From: Filomicrobium sp.
Lineage (GTDB): Bacteria > Pseudomonadota > Alphaproteobacteria > Rhizobiales > Hyphomicrobiaceae
DNA length: 13,343 bases
Assembly (NCBI GenBank): GCA_021775655.1
Contig: JAJFHK010000253.1
Location: 1-13,343, forward strand
Direction of reading: 5' to 3'
Shown here: piece after piece, positions 8,180 to 13,343 of the stretch
Layout: each line of letters begins with the position of its first letter
Numbering within the stretch: the stretch's first letter is position 1
The notes under the pieces: generated by a model
Databases searched by the model: none
What the model saw: the letters and a program-made list of their open reading frames with translations, nothing else
What the model was told of the DNA's origin: nothing
Translations under genes and position numbers: made by a program

Positions 8180-8571
8180 AGCAATTCAGGCATATCTTCG
8201 GCCGATCCTAAAAATAACAATGCAAAATTCTCAATGGTTTAAGAGCTTTAGACGAGAGACGAGCACTGGATGCAGTCGGCCCAACATGTTTTACGTCATG
8301 AGATAAAGCAGCTCGGCCCGCCTAGCTAAAACGAGCACGCTCGGTCTCAATTTCTTCCTGTCCGCCTGCACAAACCGGAGCTGCATCCAGTGCCCGGCAG
8401 ACTATAGCAACGCCAAACGACACCTTGACTTCGCAATTGAGTGAACAGCGTTGATTTGCAATCAGACTGCGGAATATTGCCCGGAAAGAAGTATCAGTTT
8501 CTTTGAAAAGCAGAAGGAACGGAAGCTAACAAGGAGTATTTTCTAGTGCTCAGCGCTGCAGCATAAATGCA
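8180..8571. other. Noncoding convergent intergenic region (392 bp)
   Basis: No gene longer than about 28 codons with a plausible start is visible on either strand. The region is less GC-rich by eye than its neighbours. It holds an exact 13-bp inverted repeat (8263-8275 and 8381-8393), a short palindrome AACATGTT (8283-8290), a compact inverted repeat CGAGCACGCTCG (8332-8343) and a weak AT-rich hairpin AAAGAA-8nt-TTCTTT (8485-8504). I see no classical GC stem followed by a T tract, so no confident intrinsic terminator for mutT or for the leftward methyltransferase. Confidence 0.55.
8263..8393. repeat. Perfect 13-bp inverted repeat enclosing 105 bp
   Basis: GCACTGGATGCAG at 8263-8275 is exactly the reverse complement of CTGCATCCAGTGC at 8381-8393. 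The enclosed 105 bp contains smaller palindromes. The arms could close a long-range stem in an RNA transcribed from either strand, or be terminal repeats of a small element. No target-site duplication is evident next to the arms. Function unknown. Confidence 0.6.
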
Positions 8572-9459
8572 TCAGTCCTTCAACTTTTTGCCAAGTACAC
8601 TTGCCAAACTCACTTTCCCCGAGCCCCGTTTGAGCGGCTGCGGCTGGCTTTCGTGCGGCACCCAGGCCGTGAGCGAGAGGATTTCGAAGGTTGCCGGAAC
8701 CCTGCCATCATCCAATCCAAACCAATCGGAATAGACTTCGCAAGCTCGGTACACCAAACCACGAGTCACAGGGACCCGACGCCGTCCGGTTAGCATGTTG
8801 CTGGCGCCCATCGCCCGAATTTCCTGCATCAGCGCAAGCGGCGACCCATAGGTCACTGAAATCGTCTCGCTATCGGCAACAGGCAGCGCAAACCCAGCAC
8901 GTTGAGACAGTGCCCCCAATGCCCGCACGTCCGCGAACGGAGCTACACGCGGTGAGGCCCCTCCGAGTATTTCTGATTCAGCCACGAGCCATGACTGGCG
9001 CAGCTCCTTTAGCGTTTCGCCCCCGAGCATCGCCGCGATAAACAGTCCATCAGGCTTCAGTGCACGGCAAACCTGCAAGAAGGTGCCCGGCAGATCGTTG
9101 ACAAACTGCAGCGAAAGCCCGGAGACGACGAGATCCAGTCCACCATCTGAAAACGGCAATGCTTCTTCATTGCAAAGGACACCTGGCTCCGCACACGCTG
9201 AAAGAAGTTGAGCCGAAGCATCTGCGTCGATAACCAGCCCGACATTTGCAAGCCCGCGGATATGCCGGCTCACGACACCGCTATGTGCGCCAAGATTCAG
9301 CGCCAATGGAAAATCCCGCTGGACGATCTGCAGCCGCTCTCGGATATCCTCTGCGACGCGCCGTAGCAGGAAGTCATGCCCATCAGCACCCAACGCGAAC
9401 CGGTTTCGCCGCCGAATGAGAAGTTCGCGATCAAATGGCTTAGAGTCGGCGCTTTCCAT
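8572..9459 (-). CDS. NDUFAF5/BioC-like SAM-dependent methyltransferase-fold protein (probable complex I assembly factor)
   Basis: The 295-aa product closely follows the NDUFAF5 group, whose mitochondrial member modifies an arginine of the complex I subunit NDUFS7 (NuoB homologue) by hydroxylation. Diagnostic segments are FDRELLIRRRNRFA at 9-22, ALPFSDGGLDLVVSGLSLQF at 100-119, VNDLPGTFLQVCRALKPDG at 120-138, LFIAAMLGGETLKELRQSW at 139-157, and GGASPRVAPFADVRALG at 166-182. The SAM motif I reads LNLGAHSG (54-61) rather than a classical D-x-G-x-G-x-G, as is common in this group. I chose the ATG at 9459 because conserved sequence begins there; the 47 in-frame codons upstream run into the comF start region. 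It is divergent from comF with 75 bp between starts. BioC (pimeloyl pathway) is the alternative, but no other biotin genes are present. Confidence 0.85.
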   Translation of the reverse strand: MESADSKPFDRELLIRRRNRFALGADGHDFLLRRVAEDIRERLQIVQRDFPLALNLGAHSGVVSRHIRGLANVGLVIDADASAQLLSACAEPGVLCNEEALPFSDGGLDLVVSGLSLQFVNDLPGTFLQVCRALKPDGLFIAAMLGGETLKELRQSWLVAESEILGGASPRVAPFADVRALGALSQRAGFALPVADSETISVTYGSPLALMQEIRAMGASNMLTGRRRVPVTRGLVYRACEVYSDWFGLDDGRVPATFEILSLTAWVPHESQPQPLKRGSGKVSLASVLGKKLKD

Positions 9460-9481
9460 AGTCTTGAAGTGTCTCCGTCCG

Positions 9482-9491
9482 CTCAATTGAG
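9482..9491. promoter_or_regulatory. Palindrome CTCAATTGAG in the divergent methyltransferase/comF gap
   Basis: A perfect 10-bp palindrome lies in the 75-bp gap (9460-9534) between two divergent start codons. It may be an operator or chance. I could not place convincing -35/-10 pairs around it in either direction. Confidence 0.25.
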
Positions 9492-9534
9492 TTATGCTTG
9501 GTATTCTAACACGCCACGTGATCAGGACCCGGCC

Positions 9535-10350
9535 ATGTCCAATAGCGAAACCAGCCGAACCCCAGGCACGCTTCCATTCCTCGGCGACCCGGCCGCGCAA
9601 TCCAATGGCTCATTCGCCATGGTCAGGCGCTGGCTGACTGACCTCATAATGCCGCCTGTCTGTCTCGCATGCCAGGAAGCCATTGCCAGTCGTGACTCGT
9701 TATGTCCTGAGTGTTGGAGTAACGTAGACTTCATCGGCCCGCCGCTTTGTGACCGCCTCGGTATCCGCCTTCCCTACGCGACAGGCGGCGTCATGATCTC
9801 AGCGGCAGCCGCTGGACGACCGCCACCGTATGCCCGCGCTCGTGCCGTCGCCCACTACGAGGGTGCAATGAGAACCCTCGTCCACAGTTTCAAATTTAGA
9901 GATCGCCACGAAGTTCGACGCCTGTTTGGAACATGGCTAACCCGCGCTGGAAGCGAACTCATCGATAGCGCCGAAGTCATCGTCCCAGTCCCTTTGAGCC
10001 GCACCCGCCTTTTGCAGCGCCGCTTTAATCAGGCAGCCATACTCGCCAACGAGGTTTCACGTATCACAAGCCTACCAGTACGCACTGGTGCGCTTTGCAG
10101 GACCAGGCGAACTCGGCAACAGGTCGGTCTGACCCGCGATCAACGACGTGATAATGTTCGCGGCGCGTTTCTGGTCCCGGCACGCGAACTCGAAGGTATC
10201 AAGGATCGGCGCGTTCTCCTGATCGACGATGTCATCACCACAGGTGCCACCGCGGAAGCCTGCACCAAGACGCTTTTCAAGGCCGGTGCGGTCACTGTCG
10301 ATGTGCTTGCCATTGCCATCGTCGCAGACCCCTTGCGCGTGACGACCTGA
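9535..10350 (+). CDS. comF: ComF family phosphoribosyltransferase-like protein
   Basis: ComF proteins are linked to uptake of transforming DNA in naturally competent bacteria, but they also occur widely without known competence; the biochemical reaction is not established. The product is 271 aa. An N-terminal zinc-ribbon-like segment has C43, C46, C57 and C60, with a further C72. The type I PRTase fold follows, with FKFRDRHEVRRL at 119-130, VIVPVPLSRTRLLQRRFNQ at 148-166, and the PRPP-binding loop VLLIDDVITTGAT at 227-239. I chose the ATG at 9535 because AGGA lies about 7 nt upstream; the same frame continues 53 codons upstream into the divergent methyltransferase start, which is unlikely to be coding. 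It is the first gene of a rightward group and is 69 bp before grxC. No other competence genes are in the window. Confidence 0.92.
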   Translation: MSNSETSRTPGTLPFLGDPAAQSNGSFAMVRRWLTDLIMPPVCLACQEAIASRDSLCPECWSNVDFIGPPLCDRLGIRLPYATGGVMISAAAAGRPPPYARARAVAHYEGAMRTLVHSFKFRDRHEVRRLFGTWLTRAGSELIDSAEVIVPVPLSRTRLLQRRFNQAAILANEVSRITSLPVRTGALCRTRRTRQQVGLTRDQRRDNVRGAFLVPARELEGIKDRRVLLIDDVITTGATAEACTKTLFKAGAVTVDVLAIAIVADPLRVTT

Positions 10351-10419
10351 CCCGCCATGTCACCGCTTGCATGAAGTCGGCTGGTACCTATGTTAGCCTG
10401 GGAGGAGAACCACGCGCAT

Positions 10420-10719
10420 ATGGCCAACGACGTTAACGATCGAGAACCCATCGAAAATCCTGCCGTCTTGATCTACACCGCGATGCTCTGCCCGTTCTGT
10501 CATCGGGCCAAGCACCTTCTGAATAAGAAGGGTGTCTCCTACAAGGAGATAGACGTAACCGTGCGCCCCGCCGAACGGGCCGCAATGCGCGAGTTGGCTG
10601 GCGGCCGAAATACCGTACCTCAGATCTTCATCGGCAATCATCATGTCGGCGGATGTGATGAACTTTTCGCGCTAGAGGGGGCCGGCAGCCTTGACGCTCT
10701 ACTCGCAGGGATCGTTTAG
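10420..10719 (+). CDS. grxC: Glutaredoxin 3 (dithiol, CPFC active site)
   Basis: This small thiol-disulfide oxidoreductase is reduced by glutathione and reduces protein disulfides and mixed glutathione disulfides in the cytoplasm. The product is 99 aa. It has the active site CPFC at 24-27 preceded by the strand VLIYTAML, the cis-proline motif TVP at 65-67, and the glutathione-binding GGCDEL at 77-82. Most GrxC proteins have CPYC, and the Phe variant is conservative. I chose the ATG at 10420 because the conserved fold follows it and GGAGGAG is located about 12 nt upstream; an in-frame ATG at 10390 would place this purine tract inside the coding sequence. It sits between comF and a nitrilase-superfamily amidase whose relatives act on deaminated glutathione, which suggests a glutathione-related unit. 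Confidence 0.94.
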   Translation: MANDVNDREPIENPAVLIYTAMLCPFCHRAKHLLNKKGVSYKEIDVTVRPAERAAMRELAGGRNTVPQIFIGNHHVGGCDELFALEGAGSLDALLAGIV

Positions 10720-10767
10720 TTAGGCAAACAGTACTTGCGCCGAATTCATGAATCGAGCCCGCCCCGC

Positions 10768-11631
10768 ATGACCGAACCTCCAGCCACGCCGAGCTTTCGC
10801 GCCAGCCTTGTCCAGATGTGCTCAGGCCGCGACCCGGATCGCAACTTCACCGACGCCAGCAAACTAATCCGTGAGGCCGCCGCCGCGGGGGCCGACTACG
10901 TCCTGACGCCGGAAGTCACCAACGTCATGGAAGTCGAGCGCGAAGCCCTATTCGCCGCCGCGGAGCCCGAAGAGAAAAACCACACGCTTGCTTCGTTCAA
11001 GGCGCTGGCTTCCGAACTCTCAATCTGGCTGCACTTAGGTTCGCTGGCCATCCAAAAATCCGCCGACAAACTCGCGAACCGATCCTTTTTGATCGACCCC
11101 AACGGCAAGATCGCCGCTCGCTACGACAAGATCCACATGTTCGACGTTTCGCTGGCAAACGGGGAGATCTATTCGGAAAGCGCCAACTACGCCGCCGGAA
11201 GCGAAGCCGTTATCGCAGACATGCCTTGGGGCGGGCTGGGCATGACGATTTGCTATGATCTGCGCTTTCCCTACCTCTTTCGGACCCTTGCACTCGCCGG
11301 CGCGCGGATGATCTCCGTCCCGGCCGCCTTTACACGGCCAACAGGTGAAGCCCACTGGCACGTTCTGCTGCGCGCCCGCGCTATCGAAACCCAGTGCTAC
11401 CTATTCGCAGCGGCCCAAGGCGGAACCCACGAGCATGGTCGCAAGACCTACGGCCACTCGATCATAATCTCGCCCTGGGGTGAAGTGCTCGCCGAATGCG
11501 CCGACGGCCCTGGCATCATAACTGCCGATATCGACATGGCAAAATTGGAAGAAGTCCGCTCTCGTGTACCTTCTCTCAAAGAAAATGCCGCCTTCACGGT
11601 TTCTGCTCCCGAGGGAGAGTCGGGCACATGA
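10768..11631 (+). CDS. Carbon-nitrogen hydrolase, Nit1-like (probable deaminated glutathione amidase)
   Basis: This is a nitrilase-superfamily amidase. Its closest-looking characterised relatives are Nit1-type enzymes that hydrolyse deaminated glutathione, a side product of transaminases, so a metabolite-repair role is likely; omega-amidase (Nit2) activity is the alternative. The product is 287 aa, a normal length. The catalytic triad is visible: E49 in LTPEVTN, K121 in RYDKIHMFDV and C162 in MTICYDLRFPYLFR. Other signatures are VQMCSGRDPDRN near the N-terminus, AFTRPTGEAHWHVLLRARA at 187-205 and GHSIIISPWGEVL at 229-241. I chose the ATG at 10768, where family similarity begins; it lacks a clear Shine-Dalgarno, and an in-frame TTG at 10735 would add 11 residues. 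It follows grxC by 48 bp and its stop overlaps the DUF1178 start by 4 nt. Confidence 0.88.
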   Translation: MTEPPATPSFRASLVQMCSGRDPDRNFTDASKLIREAAAAGADYVLTPEVTNVMEVEREALFAAAEPEEKNHTLASFKALASELSIWLHLGSLAIQKSADKLANRSFLIDPNGKIAARYDKIHMFDVSLANGEIYSESANYAAGSEAVIADMPWGGLGMTICYDLRFPYLFRTLALAGARMISVPAAFTRPTGEAHWHVLLRARAIETQCYLFAAAQGGTHEHGRKTYGHSIIISPWGEVLAECADGPGIITADIDMAKLEEVRSRVPSLKENAAFTVSAPEGESGT

Positions 11632-12119
11632 TCAAATACGCCCTGCGCTGCTCAAATGCCCACGAATTCGAAGTGTGGTTCAACTCAATGGCGACCTACG
11701 ACGACCAGCAGCGAGAAAAGCTGTTGCGCTGTCCCATTTGCGGTGACGCCGATATCGATAAGGCCCTCATGGCGCCAAGCATCGTTACGACAAAAGGTAA
11801 GCAGCAACCCACGTCCGATAGCAGCGAAGATTCACCGCCGCCCGGGTCCGCCGCAACAGGTCCAGAAACGAACATACCTGTCGTTTCAGGACCGCCTCCT
11901 GCCCGCGTTGTCGAGGTATTGCGCGAGATGCGTAAATTCGTAGAAGCCAATACGGAAGACGTCGGCAAGGAATTTGCGGAAGAAGCCCGCAAGATTCACT
12001 ACGAGGAGACCGAGCCCCGGGGCATTCGCGGCGAAGCAACCGCCAGTGATATTGAAGAACTCCAGGAGGAAGGCATTGCGGTCGCAGCCATTCCCCGCCT
12101 TCCCGACGATCACAATTGA
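11628..12119 (+). CDS. DUF1178 family protein (uncharacterised, zinc-ribbon-like N-terminus)
   Basis: The product is 163 aa and matches my memory of the alphaproteobacterial/betaproteobacterial DUF1178 family; no biochemical function is known to me. The N-terminal 40 residues carry a probable metal site: C8 and H12 (CSNAH), then C35 and C38 (LRCPICGD). A Ser/Pro/Gly-rich, likely disordered linker spans about 58-92. The C-terminal part is helical and conserved, with VEVLREMRKFVEANTEDVG at 95-113, EEARKIHYEE at 118-127, and PRGIRGEAT at 130-138. The ATG at 11628 overlaps the preceding stop (ATGA), and a GGGAG-like purine tract lies upstream, implying translational coupling with the amidase gene. 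The next gene converges with only 9 bp between stops. Context suggests a link with thiol or glutathione metabolism, but this is inference only. Confidence 0.85.
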   Translation: MIKYALRCSNAHEFEVWFNSMATYDDQQREKLLRCPICGDADIDKALMAPSIVTTKGKQQPTSDSSEDSPPPGSAATGPETNIPVVSGPPPARVVEVLREMRKFVEANTEDVGKEFAEEARKIHYEETEPRGIRGEATASDIEELQEEGIAVAAIPRLPDDHN

Positions 12120-12128
12120 GCCGGACTT

Positions 12129-12812
12129 CTAGACGACTTCGACCTCTAGCCGCCCAACGCCCTCGACCTCGCCAACCATCTGATCTCCACGCTGAACCGG
12201 ACCGACACCAGCCGGTGTCCCGGTAAAAATCAAATCTCCAGGCTTCAAAACGAAAAACCGCGACAGCTCCGAGATCTGTTCGGCCACCGACCAGATCATC
12301 TGACTGAGATCACCAGACTGCCGTCGCTCACCATTGACATCCAGAGTGATTGACCCGTGCTGCGGATGCCCGCAGCTTGAAATTGGGACCAGACCAGAAC
12401 ACGGCGCCGCGTCGGCAAACGACTTGCCTGTGTCCCAGGGCCGTCCGAGCTTTTTGGCCGCCCCCTGCAGGTCCCGGCGTGTCATATCCAGACCGACGCC
12501 ATAGCCAAATACCTTGGCCAACGCGTCACCAGGGGTAATCCGCGTGCCACCCTCAATCAGTGCCGCAACCATTTCGATCTCAAAATGCACATCCACCGTC
12601 TCTGCAGGATAGTGCATTATTCCGCTCATCGTCAGGTCGTCTGCGGCTTTCTGAAAGAAGAACGGCGGTTCACGATCAGGGTCGTGACCCATTTCACGGG
12701 CATGCGCGGCATAGTTGCGGCCAATGCAGTAAATCCTGTGCACTGGAAATACCTGTTCGCACGCATCAACCTTCAGCACTGGCCCCTGAGCAGGCGGATA
12801 TACGAAGGCCAT
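12129..12812 (-). CDS. Fumarylacetoacetate hydrolase family protein, FAHD1-like (acylpyruvase / oxaloacetate-acting)
   Basis: FAHD1-type enzymes are metal-dependent and cleave acylpyruvates; some decarboxylate or tautomerise oxaloacetate. The 227-aa product has the FAHD1 layout: CIGRNYAAHAREMG at 29-42 with the probable catalytic pair H37/E40, the metal ligands E78 and E80 in VHFEIEMVA, D109 in VGLDMTRRDLQ, PWDTGKSFADAAPCSGLVP at 125-143 and the C-terminal TGTPAGVGPV at 197-206. The catalytic and metal positions are intact. The ATG at 12812 is preceded by GGAG on the minus strand at ordinary distance. It faces DUF1178 tail to tail and diverges from typA across 277 bp. Larger FAH-family roles such as aromatic degradation cannot be excluded, but no aromatic pathway genes are present. 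Confidence 0.88.
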   Translation of the reverse strand: MAFVYPPAQGPVLKVDACEQVFPVHRIYCIGRNYAAHAREMGHDPDREPPFFFQKAADDLTMSGIMHYPAETVDVHFEIEMVAALIEGGTRITPGDALAKVFGYGVGLDMTRRDLQGAAKKLGRPWDTGKSFADAAPCSGLVPISSCGHPQHGSITLDVNGERRQSGDLSQMIWSVAEQISELSRFFVLKPGDLIFTGTPAGVGPVQRGDQMVGEVEGVGRLEVEVV

Positions 12813-13089
12813 CTCACGGTTCTCCGGTTAAACAGACTGGGGTTTTCCAGGCAAGCCAAGTTACCGATACCTGAGCCGCGCTGGTAAGCCTCACTGGTAG
12901 TTATCCTGACGATATGCTACCGGGCTGCAAAGATTTCTTCGACGCCTTCGCTTCAAACCAAGGTCGCGGCGGACCTCACCCCGGCCGCGGACACGGACGC
13001 AGTGCGCCGACCAACACACCCTGGCCTACATCCAAGAACTCGGCAATTGACCCGTTCGAAGACCGGCCCTGACAGCATTCGGAACCCCT

Positions 13090-13343
13090 ATGGACATCCG
13101 CAATATCGCAATTATCGCGCACGTCGACCATGGCAAGACAACCCTTGTCGACGAATTATTGAAACAATCCGGCGCCTTCCGCGACAATCAACGCGTCGCA
13201 GAACGGGCCATGGATTCAAACGACATCGAGCGCGAGCGTGGCATCACGATTCTTGCCAAATGCACCAGCGTCGTCTGGAAAGACACGCGCATCAATATTG
13301 TCGACACGCCCGGCCACGCTGACTTCGGCGGCGAAGTCGAGCG
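13090..13343 (+). CDS. typA: Translational GTPase TypA/BipA, N-terminal part (cut by window edge)
   Basis: TypA/BipA is a ribosome-binding GTPase related to EF-G that supports ribosome assembly and growth under stress such as low temperature. The first 84 codons are present. They contain G1 AHVDHGKT at 10-17 (following MDIRNIAII), the switch I region with ERGIT at about 53-57, and G3 DTPGH at about 73-77 followed by ADFGGEVE. The spelling [20 protein letters not shown] and the stretch [20 protein letters not shown] distinguish TypA from LepA and EF-G. The ATG at 13090 has a GGAA 5 nt upstream. The remaining domains lie beyond the window. Confidence 0.96.
   Translation, partial: MDIRNIAIIAHVDHGKTTLVDELLKQSGAFRDNQRVAERAMDSNDIERERGITILAKCTSVVWKDTRINIVDTPGHADFGGEVE

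Noticed and set aside
8172..8190. CTAGAGCAATTC-like sequence reminiscent of rhizobial palindromic intergenic repeats
   Set aside because: Only a short stretch resembles them and the paired half is missing; cannot be supported without a genome-wide repeat search.
8278..8284. GCCCAAC, which fits the RYYYAAC half of an integron attC site
   Set aside because: No GTTRRRY partner at a suitable distance and no integrase or cassette structure; a chance match.
9376..9534. 53-codon upstream extension of comF
   Set aside because: It overlaps the start of the divergent methyltransferase gene; the ATG at 9535 has AGGA about 7 nt upstream and leads into the ComF pattern.
12120..12128. Shared terminator between DUF1178 and the FAH-family gene
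   Set aside because: Only 9 bp separate the stop codons and no hairpin with a T tract was found across the junction.

Overview
This window looks like chromosomal DNA from an alphaproteobacterium, most likely Hyphomicrobiales (rhizobia/Hyphomicrobium-like) or a close order. The reasons are the GC-rich coding bias (by eye, not computed), the secA / secreted PPIase / argJ / mutT neighbourhood, a NDUFAF5-type methyltransferase diverging from comF, and a grxC / nitrilase-fold amidase / DUF1178 run. As I recall, these blocks are characteristic of that class; I could not run a database search.

Layout. (1) 1-1214, minus strand: the N-terminal 404 codons of a NodU/CmcH/TobZ-type O-carbamoyltransferase, cut by the window edge. 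(2) 1335-4256, minus: full-length SecA. (3) 4257-4691: a divergent intergenic region with overlapping candidate promoters. (4) 4692-8179, plus: an apparent operon of exported parvulin PPIase, argJ, thiopurine S-methyltransferase (tpm) and a MutT-like Nudix hydrolase; the last two overlap by 4 nt. (5) 8180-8571: a noncoding convergent region with an exact 13-bp inverted repeat. (6) 8572-9459, minus: NDUFAF5/BioC-like methyltransferase. (7) 9535-12119, plus: comF, grxC, a Nit1-like amidase and DUF1178, again with a 4-nt overlap in the last pair. (8) 12129-12812, minus: a FAHD1-like fumarylacetoacetate-hydrolase-family enzyme. (9) 13090-13343, plus: the first 84 codons of the translational GTPase TypA/BipA.

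How the genes fit together. SecA and the exported parvulin act in succession in secretion: SecA drives export and the parvulin probably assists folding in the periplasm. ArgJ is arginine biosynthesis. MutT-like, Tpm, GrxC and the Nit-like amidase are all plausible sanitation or metabolite-repair functions for nucleotides, thiols/chalcogens and glutathione. The NDUFAF5-like protein suggests respiratory complex I assembly.

This is mainly conserved housekeeping DNA. I found no CRISPR array, insertion sequence, tRNA or rRNA, and no convincing new defence or mobile system. The items most worth a second look are the grxC-Nit-DUF1178 module with its uncharacterised metal-binding-like protein, the 13-bp inverted repeat at 8263-8393, the roughly 50-residue insertion in SecA, the placement of tpm between argJ and mutT, and a TTG-initiated carbamoyltransferase directly downstream of secA.
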